Assembly: GCA_025560025.1 (NCBI GenBank)
Contig: CP048485.1
Location: 1,364,001 to 1,428,000, forward strand
DNA from: Agrobacterium tumefaciens
Lineage (GTDB): Bacteria; Pseudomonadota; Alphaproteobacteria; Rhizobiales; Rhizobiaceae
Direction of reading: 5' to 3'
DNA length: 64,000 nucleotides
Part shown: piece by piece, positions 26,734 through 36,672 of the stretch
Layout: every line of letters begins with the position of its first letter
Numbering within the stretch: position 1 is the stretch's first letter
Position numbers and translations under genes: made by a program
The notes under the pieces: generated by a model
Seen by the model: the letters and a program-made list of their open reading frames with translations, nothing else
Database searches by the model: none
Told to the model about the DNA's origin: nothing

Positions 26734-26965
26734 TTAAAAATGCGTTTCAATCTATGGCTTGACGAATCTATGCCGCGAGAGGAAAGTGACAATTATGTTG
26801 CGGCGGCAACGGACCGGAAAGTAACGAGGCCGGCTCCTTTCAATCTCAGCTCGCTAATCCAGACGCGGCGTCCCGGCCATCAGGGGGCGGTTTGCCGGTG
26901 GGTTTCTGCGCGCCTTCGGGAACCGCCAAAAACATGACGCGGGGACTGGCGGCAGGAAGCTGTTG

Positions 26966-26981
26966 ATACTATATTTAGTAT
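26966..26981. promoter_or_regulatory. Second NrdR-box-like palindrome upstream of nrdJ
   Basis: ATACTATATTTAGTAT is a near-perfect palindrome keeping the CTATATTTAG core of an NrdR box but with AT in place of the outer ACA/TGT. It is 180 bases before nrdJ and about 248 bases from the first site, much farther than the usual three-turn spacing, so only one of the two may be functional. Confidence 0.5.
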
Positions 26982-27145
26982 TCCACACGATGCTTGCAGC
27001 CGAATAAGCCACGAGATACAGGGATCACATCCAAGGATGAACATCCCTTTCAGAACGGCAACAACCGGCTGCGCGCAAAGACCGCACGGCTGGACCGGAT
27101 TTTTGCGCCCTTGACCGGGCGCCCAATGGACGAGGACAGGAAACC

Positions 27146-30100
27146 ATGCGCATTGAACGCCGCTTCACGAAGCCCGGCCAATCGCCTTACGCGGAAATCG
27201 ACTTCCGCAAGGCCGTCAGTGAGATCAAGAACCCTGATGGTTCCATCGTGTTCCGTCTGGCGGATATCGACGTTCCCGCGCAGTTCAGCCAGGTTGCCAC
27301 CGACGTTCTGGCGCAGAAATATTTCCGCAAGGCCGGCGTGCCGAAGTTCCTGAAAAAGGTTGAGGAAAACGACGTTCCTTCCTTCCTGTGGCGCTCGGTT
27401 GCCGATGAGAAGGCCCTGAAGGACGTGCCCGAGGCCGAACGTTACGGTTCCGAGACCGATGCGCGCCAGGTTTTCGACCGTCTGGCCGGCACCTGGGCCT
27501 ATTGGGGCTGGAAGGGCAAATATTTCTCCACCGAAGAAGATGCCCTCGCCTTCCGCGACGAGCTTGCCTACATGCTCGCCACCCAGCGCGTCGCCCCCAA
27601 CAGCCCGCAATGGTTCAACACCGGCCTGCACTGGGCCTATGGCATTGACGGCCCCGGCCAGGGCCACTTCTATGTCGACCCCTTCACCGGCAAGCTGACC
27701 AAGTCCAAGTCCGCTTACGAACATCCGCAGCCGCATGCCTGCTTCATCCAGTCCGTCGAAGACGATCTGGTCAATGAAGGCGGCATCATGGACCTGTGGG
27801 TGCGTGAAGCGCGCCTGTTCAAATACGGCTCCGGCACCGGCTCCAACTTCTCTTATCTGCGCGGCGAAGGCGAAAAGCTTTCCGGCGGCGGCAAGTCCTC
27901 CGGCCTGATGAGCTTCCTCAAGATCGGCGACCGCGCAGCCGGCGCCATCAAGTCCGGCGGCACCACCCGCCGTGCGGCGAAGATGGTCGTCGTTGATGCC
28001 GATCACCCCGATATCGAAGCCTATATCGACTGGAAGGTGAACGAGGAGCAGAAGGTTGCCGCGCTGGTTACCGGTTCCAAGATCGTCGCCAAGCACCTGA
28101 AGGCGATCATGAAGGCCTGCGTCAATTGCGAGGCTGACAATGGCGATTGTTTCGACCCGGCCAAGAACCCTGCCCTGAAGCGCGAAATCCGCGCTGCCAA
28201 GAAGGACATGGTGCCGGAAAACTACATCAAGCGCGTCATCCAGTTCGCCGAACAGGGTTACAAGGACATCCAGTTCAAGACCTATGACACCGACTGGGAT
28301 TCCGAAGCCTATCTCACGGTTTCCGGCCAGAACTCCAACAACTCCGTCTCGCTGAAGGACGACTTCCTGCGCGCTGTCGAAAATGACGGCGACTGGAACC
28401 TCACCGCCCGCAAGGACGGCAAGGTCATGAAGACGCTGAAGGCCCGCGACCTCTGGGAAAAGATTTCCCACGCCGCCTGGGCATCGGCCGATCCGGGCCT
28501 GCACTTCAACACCACCATGAACGACTGGCACACCTCGCCGGCCGAAGGCCCGATCCGCGCCTCGAACCCGTGCTCGGAATATATGTTCCTTGATGACACG
28601 GCCTGCAATCTCGCCTCGCTGAACCTTCTGCAGTTCAAGGATCAGGCAACGAAGCGCATCGACATCGCCGATTACGAACATGCCGTGCGCCTGTGGACCG
28701 TCGTGCTCGAAGTCTCCGTGATGATGGCGCAGTTCCCCTCGCGCCAGATTGCCGAACGCTCCTACGAATACCGCACGCTCGGCCTCGGTTACGCCAATAT
28801 TGGCGGCCTGCTGATGTCCTCCGGCATTCCGTATGACAGCGACGAAGGCCGCGCCATTGCCGGTGCGTTGACCGCGATCATGACGGGCATTTCCTACGCC
28901 ACCTCGGCTGAAATGGCCGGCGAGCTTGGCCCCTTCCCGAGCTTTGCGCCGAACCGCGACAACATGCTGCGCGTCATTCGCAACCACCGCCGCGCCGCTC
29001 ATGGCCTGTCGGATGGTTATGAGGGCCTGTCGGTCAACCCGGTTGCGCTCATCCATGCCGATTGCACGGATCAGGACCTTATCACCCACGCCACCGCCGC
29101 CTGGGACAAGGCGCTGGAGCTTGGCGAAAAGCACGGCTACCGCAACGCCCAGACCACCGTTATCGCGCCGACCGGCACGATCGGCCTCGTGATGGATTGC
29201 GACACGACCGGCATCGAGCCCGACTTCGCGCTGGTGAAATTCAAGAAGCTCGCCGGCGGCGGTTATTTCAAGATCATCAACCGCGCGGTTCCAGATGCGC
29301 TGCGTTCGCTCGGTTGTTCCGAAAGCCAGATCGCCGAGATCGAGGCCTATGCCGTCGGCCATGGCAATCTCAACCAGGCGCCGGCCATCAACCCTTCCAC
29401 GCTGAAGGCCAAGGGCTTCACCGATGAGAAGATCGAAGCCGTCAATGGCGCGCTGAAGAGCGCCTTCGACATCAAGTTCGTCTTCAACCAGTGGACGCTC
29501 GGCGCCGACTTCCTCAAGGAAACGCTGAAAGTTTCCGACGAGCAGCTCTCCGACATGAGCTTCAACCTGCTCGAGCACCTCGGCTTCGGCAAGAAGGACA
29601 TCGAAGCGGCCAATGTTCACGTCTGCGGCGCGATGACGCTGGAAGGCGCACCGTTCCTGAAAAACGAGCACCTGGCCGTCTTCGATTGCGCCAACCCCTG
29701 CGGCAAAATCGGCAAGCGTTACCTCTCGGTCGAATCCCATATCCGCATGATGGCGGCGGCACAGCCCTTCATCTCGGGTGCGATCTCCAAGACGATCAAC
29801 ATGCCGAACGATGCGACGGTTGAGGATTGCGGCGCAGCTTACATGCTCTCCTGGAAGCTGGCGCTGAAGGCCAACGCCCTTTATCGCGATGGCTCCAAGC
29901 TTTCCCAGCCGCTCAACGCTTCGCTGGTGGAAGACGAGGACGAAGAAGATTTCGTCGAGGAACTGGTCCAGCAGCCGCTCGCCCAGCAGGCCGTGACGAT
30001 CACCGAAAAGATCGTCGAACGCGTCATCGAGCGTGTCTCGCGTGAGCGTGAAAAGCTGCCGAACCGCCGTCAGGGTTACACCCAGAAGGCAACGGTCGGC

Positions 30101-30964
30101 GGTCACAAGGTCTATCTGCGCACCGGCGAATTCGGCGATGGCCGCATCGGCGAAATCTTCATCGATATGCACAAGGAAGGCGCTGCCTTCCGTGCAATGA
30201 TGAACAACTTCGCCATCGCCATTTCGCTCGGCCTGCAATATGGCGTGCCGCTGGAAGAATATGTGGAGGCCTTCACCTTCACCAAGTTCGAACCGGCCGG
30301 CATGGTGCAGGGTAACGACGCGATCAAGAACGCCACGTCGATCCTCGACTACGTGTTCCGCGAACTCGCCGTCTCCTATCTCGGCCGCCACGATCTGGCC
30401 CATGTCGATACGTCCGACTTCTCCAACACGGCGCTCGGCAAGGGTATTCAGGAAGGCAAGACCAACCTCGTTTCCACTGGCTGGACCCGCGGTTACAAGC
30501 CGACGCTGGTTTCCAGCAATGGCGGCGAACGTTCGTCTTCCGAGCCCAAGGGTTCGGCAACGGCAGCCCCCGCCCGTGGCTCGGCCAACGTGACCTCCTT
30601 TGCCGGCTCAGCCGCCCGCAAGCTGGAACCGACGGTCGCCATCGCAACCTCCGAAATCGTCTCCTTCAAGCGCGATTATGAAGAGCGCGCCAAGGAGCTG
30701 GCGGAAGAGATTGCCGAAGAGGTGATCGACGACGTGGCCCAGGAAGCCAACCAGACCGCCACCGCCCTCTTCTCCGACAAGGCCGCCGCCGACGCGGCAT
30801 CGGCCAAGGCGGAAGCCAAGAAGGTGGAAAACGAACGCCGCATGCGCTCGATCGCACAGGGCTACACGGGCAACATGTGCTCGGAATGCCAGAACTTCAC
30901 GATGGTGCGGAACGGCACCTGCGAGAAGTGCGATACGTGCGGTGCTACGAGCGGGTGCAGCTGA
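27146..30964 (+). CDS. nrdJ: Vitamin B12-dependent ribonucleoside-diphosphate reductase
   Basis: Class II ribonucleotide reductase of 1272 residues. It makes deoxynucleotides with adenosylcobalamin as radical source, so it works with or without oxygen. Visible blocks are [13 protein letters not shown], the active-site loop [21 protein letters not shown] (Cys and Glu near residue 475), [18 protein letters not shown], and a C-terminal zinc-like cluster of cysteines (MCSECQNF ... [14 protein letters not shown]) that acts in re-reduction. It is the long alphaproteobacterial form with an extended, charged region before the C-terminus. The gene is alone, behind a long leader, and is followed by an AT-rich islet. 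Confidence 0.97.
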   Translation: MRIERRFTKPGQSPYAEIDFRKAVSEIKNPDGSIVFRLADIDVPAQFSQVATDVLAQKYFRKAGVPKFLKKVEENDVPSFLWRSVADEKALKDVPEAERYGSETDARQVFDRLAGTWAYWGWKGKYFSTEEDALAFRDELAYMLATQRVAPNSPQWFNTGLHWAYGIDGPGQGHFYVDPFTGKLTKSKSAYEHPQPHACFIQSVEDDLVNEGGIMDLWVREARLFKYGSGTGSNFSYLRGEGEKLSGGGKSSGLMSFLKIGDRAAGAIKSGGTTRRAAKMVVVDADHPDIEAYIDWKVNEEQKVAALVTGSKIVAKHLKAIMKACVNCEADNGDCFDPAKNPALKREIRAAKKDMVPENYIKRVIQFAEQGYKDIQFKTYDTDWDSEAYLTVSGQNSNNSVSLKDDFLRAVENDGDWNLTARKDGKVMKTLKARDLWEKISHAAWASADPGLHFNTTMNDWHTSPAEGPIRASNPCSEYMFLDDTACNLASLNLLQFKDQATKRIDIADYEHAVRLWTVVLEVSVMMAQFPSRQIAERSYEYRTLGLGYANIGGLLMSSGIPYDSDEGRAIAGALTAIMTGISYATSAEMAGELGPFPSFAPNRDNMLRVIRNHRRAAHGLSDGYEGLSVNPVALIHADCTDQDLITHATAAWDKALELGEKHGYRNAQTTVIAPTGTIGLVMDCDTTGIEPDFALVKFKKLAGGGYFKIINRAVPDALRSLGCSESQIAEIEAYAVGHGNLNQAPAINPSTLKAKGFTDEKIEAVNGALKSAFDIKFVFNQWTLGADFLKETLKVSDEQLSDMSFNLLEHLGFGKKDIEAANVHVCGAMTLEGAPFLKNEHLAVFDCANPCGKIGKRYLSVESHIRMMAAAQPFISGAISKTINMPNDATVEDCGAAYMLSWKLALKANALYRDGSKLSQPLNASLVEDEDEEDFVEELVQQPLAQQAVTITEKIVERVIERVSREREKLPNRRQGYTQKATVGGHKVYLRTGEFGDGRIGEIFIDMHKEGAAFRAMMNNFAIAISLGLQYGVPLEEYVEAFTFTKFEPAGMVQGNDAIKNATSILDYVFRELAVSYLGRHDLAHVDTSDFSNTALGKGIQEGKTNLVSTGWTRGYKPTLVSSNGGERSSSEPKGSATAAPARGSANVTSFAGSAARKLEPTVAIATSEIVSFKRDYEERAKELAEEIAEEVIDDVAQEANQTATALFSDKAAADAASAKAEAKKVENERRMRSIAQGYTGNMCSECQNFTMVRNGTCEKCDTCGATSGCS

Positions 30965-31022
30965 GAAATACATGGATAAGTAGTAAATCTGCTTTCGCAT
31001 GGCATCAGGCTAGACAATTATG

Positions 31023-31051
31023 TCCCCGTAACGAGAAATTCGCTGCGGGGA
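31023..31051 (+). promoter_or_regulatory. Hairpin covering the ribosome-binding site of the PIN-like gene
   Basis: TCCCCG (31023-31028) pairs with CGGGGA (31046-31051) around a loop with its own CGA-TCG pairing. The right arm is itself the Shine-Dalgarno sequence (GGGGA), 7 bases before the ATG at 31058. The hairpin is followed by TATTTTA, so it may also end the nrdJ transcript. Either reading would keep expression of the downstream gene low. Confidence 0.55.
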
Positions 31052-31057
31052 TATTTT

Positions 31058-32191
31058 ATGAAAAAGCGGCCTATAAATCTCTACCTGGATACGTCGGATT
31101 TTTATGAGTTATACAAAGAGGACGTGAGAGAAGACCTAATACCATTAAAGCATTACCTAATAGAAAAAGTGAAATCCGGAGATGTGGTGATAGGATACTC
31201 ATATCCTATTATTTTTGAGGTTTTACAAAACAGCGATGAAAAACATCGAGAAGACCGACTGAAGAGGGCAAGGTTTCTAAAATTGATCTGCGGGGAAAAT
31301 GCTCATCCCCATCCAGTTGACTTGCTAAAAGGTCATCGTTTTCCCAATCAAGGCATCTGGATGCCTCACAGCACAATTGATGTATTCTCCCCTCAAAACT
31401 TGCGTAGTCTTCTAAACATACGGCAAAAAGAGACCGCTAAAGAACGAGAAGGCTTGTCGCGGGCTCAACGACGTTCCGCGCAATCTCGTCGAGGATTAAA
31501 AAAGCTCCTTCAGGAGACCCCTCGTTTAACAATTAGAAAGGATATGTTCGAAGACATTCCTGTTTCTGACGATTTCATTAATTCAAGATATATTGAAAGA
31601 TACTGGCGTGGCGAAATATCGATAAATACTGTCAGTCATGCTTTAAAAAAATGGATACACGATCCAGAAGTTTTTTTTCAGATTTGGTACGAATACTCTG
31701 GCTTAAAAAACCCTTTACACGGTTTAGTGACTGAAAAATACAATGAGATTTCAGAGAAATTGTCAAAAGCCATATCAGCGATAAAAAATGCAAGGGATAC
31801 ATATAAAAGCGTCAAAAAATCGCGCTCAGCTTACTATGATGAATTAAGGAAAGTTGAGCTACCTTCTACCTTAAAGTCGTCCCTTTCTCTGCCGAAGCTA
31901 CCCGCATTTGAATTAACCCTGCCGAAAATCGACTGGACGTCAATTTTTGGCGAAGATAGGGGACAACATTTTCCATGGTATATGGAGGAGGTGATAAATG
32001 AACGACATCAACCTCAACCATCAGATTTAGTTGATCTCCTTCATTTACTCTACCTGAATGATGTGGATTTATTCAGATGCGACCGCAAGATGTCAAACTT
32101 GATGATTAAAATTGATAAAAACAATATCGGAAAAATCATTTCAAATCGCCTTGAAATACCAGAAAAGATAGAAAATCTCCTGAAGGATTGA
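31058..32191 (+). CDS. AT-rich islet gene: large PIN-nuclease-like protein, undescribed
   Basis: A 377-residue protein in DNA of about 30-45% GC, far below its neighbours (nrdJ, mntH). The N-terminus INLYLDTSDFYELY looks like the first strand of a PIN domain with the metal-binding Asp (D11 or D14). E54 in YSYPIIFEVLQ fits the second acidic position. Near the C-terminus PSDLVDLLHLLYLNDVDLFRCDRKMS gives D323/D326, then D342, as in the PIN pattern D..(D/H)...D-x-F-x-T-x-D. Between the two halves lie about 250 residues of charged and coiled-coil-like sequence (EKLSKAISAIKNARDTYKSV), an unusual insertion. It has no partner antitoxin. It could be an RNase acting in defence or stress; the function is inferred from residues only. 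Confidence 0.7.
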   Translation: MKKRPINLYLDTSDFYELYKEDVREDLIPLKHYLIEKVKSGDVVIGYSYPIIFEVLQNSDEKHREDRLKRARFLKLICGENAHPHPVDLLKGHRFPNQGIWMPHSTIDVFSPQNLRSLLNIRQKETAKEREGLSRAQRRSAQSRRGLKKLLQETPRLTIRKDMFEDIPVSDDFINSRYIERYWRGEISINTVSHALKKWIHDPEVFFQIWYEYSGLKNPLHGLVTEKYNEISEKLSKAISAIKNARDTYKSVKKSRSAYYDELRKVELPSTLKSSLSLPKLPAFELTLPKIDWTSIFGEDRGQHFPWYMEEVINERHQPQPSDLVDLLHLLYLNDVDLFRCDRKMSNLMIKIDKNNIGKIISNRLEIPEKIENLLKD

Positions 32192-32294
32192 TATAAATAC
32201 TGCCTTCATCACCAAAAAGTCCTGGAGATTTATTATACACTCCTTGATCGTTGTGACCGGTAACCGAGCCCAACAGTGGCGCGGCCCAGTCGCC

Positions 32295-33620
32295 TCACCC
32301 CATAAAATCCACCAGCAACTTCACATTCAGCCCCGCGATCACCACCGCAATCAGCCACGCAAAGGCCGAGAGCCACAGCGGCGCTTTCAGTGCGCCCATC
32401 TTGGCGCGGTCGGAGGTGAACATGACGAGCGGAAAGACCGCGAAGGAGAGTTGCAGGCTCAGCACCACCTGCGTCAGGATCAGGAGTTCCGCCGTGCCGC
32501 TGTCGCCATAGAAAATGGTGACGCCGGCGGCCGGGACGATGGCGATGGCGCGGGTGATGAGGCGGCGTAGCCAGGGGGCGAGTTGCATCTTCAGGAAACC
32601 CTCCATCACGATCTGGCCCGCAAGCGTCGCCGTGACGGTGGAGTTGATGCCGCAGCACAGGAGCGCCACGCCGAACAGCGTCGGCGCAATGGCAAGGCCG
32701 AGCAGCGGCGCGAGCAGATTATGCGCCTCCCCCAGTTCTGAGACATTCGTCTGCCCGGTTTTATTGAAGGTCGCCGCCGCGAGAATGAGGATTGATGCGT
32801 TGATGAGCAGCGCGAACATCAGGGCGATGGTGGAATCGAGTGTGGCGAATTTGAGCGCCTCACGCTTTTCGGGCAGCGTCTCGCCGATGGCACGGGTCTG
32901 TATGATGCCCGAATGCAGGTAGAGATTATGCGGCATCACCGTCGCCCCCAGAATGCCGAGCGCCAGATAAAGCATGTCCGGATTGGTGACGATATCAGTC
33001 GTCGGCGCGAACCCAAGGATCACCTGCCCCCAGTCGGGATCGGCAAGCGCCACCTGAATGGCGAAACACACGGCGATGACGCCAAGCAGCGTGATGACCA
33101 GCGCCTCCACCCAGCGGAAGCCGAGCTTTTGCAGATAAAGGATCAGGAACACATCAAGCGCGGTGATGAGGACGCCGAGTTCAAGCGGAATGCCGAAGAT
33201 CAGGTTGAGGCCGATGGCCGTGCCGATGACCTCGGCGATGTCAGTCGCAATGATGGCGATTTCGGCCAGCAGCCACAGCACCATCGCCACGGGTTTCGGA
33301 TAGGCATCGCGGCAGGCCTGGGCGAGATCGCGCCCGGAAGCAATCGCCAGACGCGCGCAGAGCGATTGCAGGACAATGGCCATGATGTTCGACACCAGCG
33401 CGACGGTCAGCAGCGTGTAGCCGAATCTGGAACCGCCGGCGAGCGAGGTCGCCCAGTTTCCGGGATCCATATAACCAACCGCGACGAGATATCCGGGTCC
33501 GAAAAAGGCCATGGCCCGGCGAAACGTGCCGGCATTCGGCTTGACCCTGATCGTGCTGTGAACGTCGGAGAGCGAAAGGTCGTCGCCATTCCGCCGCCAT
33601 CCAAAGACAGGCTTGTCCAT
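32295..33620 (-). CDS. mntH: Manganese/divalent-metal transporter, Nramp family
   Basis: A 441-residue proton-coupled metal importer with about 11 membrane helices. The signature DPGN in [15 protein letters not shown] (helix 1) and the MPHN in [13 protein letters not shown] (helix 6) are the metal-binding residues of Nramp proteins. The ATG at 33620 is preferred to an upstream TTG at 33635. A palindrome at 33657-33671 suggests Mn- or Fe-dependent repression. Downstream lies the AT-rich islet. Confidence 0.95.
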   Translation of the reverse strand: MDKPVFGWRRNGDDLSLSDVHSTIRVKPNAGTFRRAMAFFGPGYLVAVGYMDPGNWATSLAGGSRFGYTLLTVALVSNIMAIVLQSLCARLAIASGRDLAQACRDAYPKPVAMVLWLLAEIAIIATDIAEVIGTAIGLNLIFGIPLELGVLITALDVFLILYLQKLGFRWVEALVITLLGVIAVCFAIQVALADPDWGQVILGFAPTTDIVTNPDMLYLALGILGATVMPHNLYLHSGIIQTRAIGETLPEKREALKFATLDSTIALMFALLINASILILAAATFNKTGQTNVSELGEAHNLLAPLLGLAIAPTLFGVALLCCGINSTVTATLAGQIVMEGFLKMQLAPWLRRLITRAIAIVPAAGVTIFYGDSGTAELLILTQVVLSLQLSFAVFPLVMFTSDRAKMGALKAPLWLSAFAWLIAVVIAGLNVKLLVDFMG

Positions 33621-33656
33621 CTTGCGAACTTTCAAATGGAATTTTATTAATGCAAT

Positions 33657-33671
33657 TGCAAATCATTCGCA
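33657..33671. promoter_or_regulatory. Candidate Mur/Fur-family operator of mntH
   Basis: TGCAAATCATTCGCA is a 7-1-7 inverted repeat with one mismatched pair, 37 bases before the mntH start. In rhizobia manganese uptake genes are known to be repressed by the Fur-type regulator Mur at TGCAA-type palindromes; the match is by eye. An overlapping TGCAATTGCA palindrome lies at 33651-33660. The rest of this 314-bp gap shows nothing else. Confidence 0.55.
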
Positions 33672-33934
33672 TAAACGGGATTGACTGGCAAGCGTGCTTT
33701 TGACCTCTTTTTGATGCGGGAGATTGTCGGTCATTTTGCCGGCGGTTATCCCGGCACGGGAAGCCCCTGCTCCGGCAGCGCCGCGGGACATCAGGGCCGC
33801 TAGATGCGCCCGGAGCGGCGGGTTTTTGCCACCGCATGGGGGACTATTTCGTTTGGCGATTGACAGCCGGGATGTCGTGCCATGTACACAGGCGGTCGAT
33901 ACATTTCCGGCACTATTTCAGAAGGAACAGCGAA

Positions 33935-34300
33935 GTGAACCTGATTGCCCACGTCGAAATTCCGGTCCTTGATCTTGAAAGGGCAATGCGTTTCTACACC
34001 GCCGTTTTTGATGTGAACTTCGAAGAGATCGTCACGATCCACGATAACCGGATGGCCTATTTCCCCTTTGAGGAGGGAAAGGACGGGGCGAGCGGCGCGC
34101 TCGCCGAGGGCGAGACCTATGTTCCGACGAAAGATGGGGCGATTATCTATCTTGGCGTCCAGAATATCGATGATGTTCTTGCCAGAGCCGTTCAGCATGG
34201 CAGCGAAATCCTGTTTCCGAAAACGCCGGCAAACGAGAATCTCTTCGTCGCCGAAATCGCTGACAGCGAGGGAAATCGCATCGCCATCCAATCCACCTGA
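33935..34300 (+). CDS. Vicinal-oxygen-chelate (glyoxalase/bleomycin-resistance fold) protein
   Basis: A 121-residue VOC protein: LIAHVEIPVLDLERAMRFYTAVFDVNFEEI is the first beta-alpha-beta module and IYLGVQNIDDVLARAVQHG ... VAEIADSEGNRIAIQS the second. Members are dioxygenases, isomerases or binding proteins, and the substrate cannot be told. A GTG start at 33935 with AGAAGGA upstream is chosen, since the frame before it has no family character. Confidence 0.85.
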   Translation: MNLIAHVEIPVLDLERAMRFYTAVFDVNFEEIVTIHDNRMAYFPFEEGKDGASGALAEGETYVPTKDGAIIYLGVQNIDDVLARAVQHGSEILFPKTPANENLFVAEIADSEGNRIAIQST

Positions 34301-34380
34301 GGCGGATTCCGCGGCAAAATAACGTTGGCGATGGCCGGGCAACCCTCACGGCCTTGTCATCGCCCCTGCCCCGTCATTGC

Positions 34381-34406
34381 GGAACAGCCGCTCGCGCGCC
34401 TGCGTT
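34381..34406 (+). promoter_or_regulatory. EcfG/RpoE2-type promoter of a small membrane-protein gene
   Basis: GGAAC (34381-34385), 17 bases, CGTT (34403-34406), consistent with the general-stress sigma-factor consensus. The ATG follows 37 bases after the -10 element. Confidence 0.7.
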
Positions 34407-34442
34407 GATCTTTCACGAAGCAACGATATTCCGGGGAAGCTC

Positions 34443-34670
34443 ATGCGATACGGCGATAAATTCAGTGTGGTGCATCATCCGAGCCGATGGCCGAAATACA
34501 TCATGGCGCATCGAAGACCGCGTGACTGGCTGATGACGATCAGCGGCATGGTGCTGCTGTTCATCGTCGCCGCCACGGTCGCCATGGGTTATCTCGTTAC
34601 CAGCCATCCCGGCAAACCGGAGCCGAACCCCGGCATAGTCGAGGAGCAGGCTACGGAAAACGGGGCGTAA
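34443..34670 (+). CDS. Small single-span membrane protein (75 aa)
   Basis: MRYGDKFSVVHHPSRWPKYI leads into a basic cytoplasmic segment (MAHRRPRDW), one helix (LMTISGMVLLFIVAATVAMGYLV, about residues 30-52) and a short acidic periplasmic tail. GGGGAAG lies 3-4 bases before the ATG at 34443, and an EcfG-type promoter lies upstream. I do not recognise the family. It is convergent with the ABC exporter gene. Confidence 0.7.
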   Translation: MRYGDKFSVVHHPSRWPKYIMAHRRPRDWLMTISGMVLLFIVAATVAMGYLVTSHPGKPEPNPGIVEEQATENGA

Positions 34671-34715
34671 AGCAGCGCTAGCGGCACAAAGCCTCCGGCG
34701 GCAGGCGCCGGGGAC

Positions 34716-36443
34716 TCAGGCCGGAAGATGCGCGCTGAACTGCGCCTCATGCAGGCGGCTGTAATGGCCTTTGGCGGCCAGAAGCTCGGCGTGGGCGCCG
34801 GTTTCGGCAATGCCTGTCTGGTCCACCACCACGATGCGCGATGCATCGCGGATCGTCGCCAGCCGGTGGGCGATGACGAGCGTGGTGCGGCCTTTGGCAA
34901 GTTCCGTCAGCGATTGCTGGATGGCCCGTTCGGTCTCGGTATCGAGCGCCGACGTCGCCTCATCGAGAATGAGGATCGGCGGGTTCTTGAGGAACATGCG
35001 GGCAATGGCAAGACGCTGTTTCTGGCCGCCCGACAGCTTGACGCCGCGCTCGCCGATAACGGTGTCGAGCCCGAGCGGCATCGCCTCGATGACGCCATCG
35101 AGACGCGCGCGCCGTGCCGCATCCATGATTTCCTCATCCGATGCACCGAGCCGGCCATATTCGATATTCTCGCGAATCGTGCCGCCGAACAGGAAGACAT
35201 CCTGCTGCACGATGCCGATCTGGTTGCGCAGTGAAGTAAGCTTCATCCTGCGGATATCGACGCCGTCAATGGTGATCGCGCCGCTGGTGACGTCGTAAAA
35301 GCGCGGCAGAAGCGAACAGAGCGTTGTCTTGCCAGCTCCTGAAGGGCCAACGAAGGCCACCGTCTCGCCGGCGCTGATCTTCAGGCCGATATTGGTAAGA
35401 ACCGTCTTGCCCTCGGCATAACCGAAACCGACATGGCGATATTCAATATCGCCGCGCAGCAGCGGCGCTTCCACCGCATCCGGCGCATCAACGATATCAG
35501 GCGCCGTGTCCAGCAGCTCGGTGAAGCGGCGGAAACCGGCAATGCCCTTGGGATAGGTCTCGATGACCGAATTGATCTTTTCTACCGGCCGGAAAAATAC
35601 GCCCACCAGCAGCAGGAAGCCGACAAAGCCGCCTTCGGTCAGGCTGCCCGTCAGCACGAACCAGGCGCCGCAGATCATCACGATCATCTGCGTCAGGCGC
35701 ATGCTCATATAGCTGAGCGAGGTGCTGGCGGCCATGATCTTATAGGCGTCGAGCTTGGTGCGGCGGTATTTCTGGTTGTCCTTCTCGAACAGCGCGCGCT
35801 CGTGGTCCTCATTGGCAAAGGCCTGCACCACCCGCATGCCGCCGACATTTTCCTCGATACGGGCGTTGAAGTCGCCGACACGACCGTAGAGTGCGCGAAA
35901 ATTCTGCGTCATGCGGCCGCCGTAACGACTGGTCACCCAGGCGGTGACGGGTACGACGGCGGCAGTGATGAACGCCAGCTGGACATTGACCGACAGCATC
36001 AAAAGGAAAGCGCCAATGAAGGTCATGATGGCGATGAACAGATCCTCGGGGCCGTGATGGGCTACCTCGCCGATCTCCTCCAGATCCTTCGTCAGCCGCC
36101 CGACAAGATGGCCGGTCTTCTGATTGTCGAAATAACGGAAGGAAAGCTTCTGCAGATGATCGAAGGCCAGACGCCGCATATCGGTCTCGATATTGATGCC
36201 GAGCATGTGTCCCCAATAGGTGACGGTCGCCATTAGCCCGGTATTCAGCACGTAAATGACGAGAAGACCCACCGACGCCGCAAGGATGATCGCCCATTCA
36301 CCGCCCGGCAGCAGCACGTCGACAAAGGCCTTCACCGCCATGGGAAAGCCGAGTTCGAGCACGCCCGACAAAACCGCGCAGGAAAAATCGAGAATGAACA
36401 GACCGCGATAGGGACGGTAATAGGAAAAGAAACGGCGGAGCAT
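34716..36443 (-). CDS. ABC exporter, fused membrane and ATPase domains (MsbA-like)
   Basis: A 575-residue half-transporter that works as a homodimer or heterodimer. Six membrane helices occupy roughly residues 1-310 and an ATPase domain follows: Walker A GPSGAGKTTLCSLL (near residue 367), signature LSGGQKQRLAIAR, Walker B ILILDEATSALD and the switch His in LVIAHRLATI. Substrates of this group are lipids or drugs; nothing here shows which. The start MLRRFFSYYRPYRGLF at 36443 is preferred to the upstream in-frame ATG at 36500. It is divergent from the AI-2E-family gene. Confidence 0.92.
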   Translation of the reverse strand: MLRRFFSYYRPYRGLFILDFSCAVLSGVLELGFPMAVKAFVDVLLPGGEWAIILAASVGLLVIYVLNTGLMATVTYWGHMLGINIETDMRRLAFDHLQKLSFRYFDNQKTGHLVGRLTKDLEEIGEVAHHGPEDLFIAIMTFIGAFLLMLSVNVQLAFITAAVVPVTAWVTSRYGGRMTQNFRALYGRVGDFNARIEENVGGMRVVQAFANEDHERALFEKDNQKYRRTKLDAYKIMAASTSLSYMSMRLTQMIVMICGAWFVLTGSLTEGGFVGFLLLVGVFFRPVEKINSVIETYPKGIAGFRRFTELLDTAPDIVDAPDAVEAPLLRGDIEYRHVGFGYAEGKTVLTNIGLKISAGETVAFVGPSGAGKTTLCSLLPRFYDVTSGAITIDGVDIRRMKLTSLRNQIGIVQQDVFLFGGTIRENIEYGRLGASDEEIMDAARRARLDGVIEAMPLGLDTVIGERGVKLSGGQKQRLAIARMFLKNPPILILDEATSALDTETERAIQQSLTELAKGRTTLVIAHRLATIRDASRIVVVDQTGIAETGAHAELLAAKGHYSRLHEAQFSAHLPA

Positions 36444-36672
36444 GGCATGACCTGGAGATCGGACGCGGCAACCCTGCGCCGCAAGAAAAACGGAGTTCAA
36501 TTGTCATATTTCAATGCGCGAGCCAAGACCGATGTTCTATTTTTACCAAAATCGTTCAATAGGCTAGGCAATAAACACACAACGGTAATGTGATCCGATT
36601 ATATTGCACTTATATGTATCGGTGTGACAGAGTGAATGCACCCTTCGGGGAGAATGCGAGAAAGAGCCTGCC

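Larger units (their letters stand above)
26526..27145 (+). other. Long upstream region and leader of nrdJ
   Basis: About 620 bases with no supported gene. It holds two NrdR-box-like palindromes and a 7-bp stem, GGCGGTT (26886-26892) with AACCGCC (26921-26927). Structured RNA leaders upstream of nrdJ have been described in other bacteria (nrdJ motif); I could not match that structure by eye. The start codon of nrdJ is preceded by GAGGACAGGAAACC. Confidence 0.45.

Noticed and set aside
27050..30403. A 1117-residue open frame on the strand opposite nrdJ
   Set aside because: nrdJ is unmistakable on the plus strand; long antisense frames are expected in high-GC genes with strong third-position bias. 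The antisense product has no domain pattern or ribosome-binding site.
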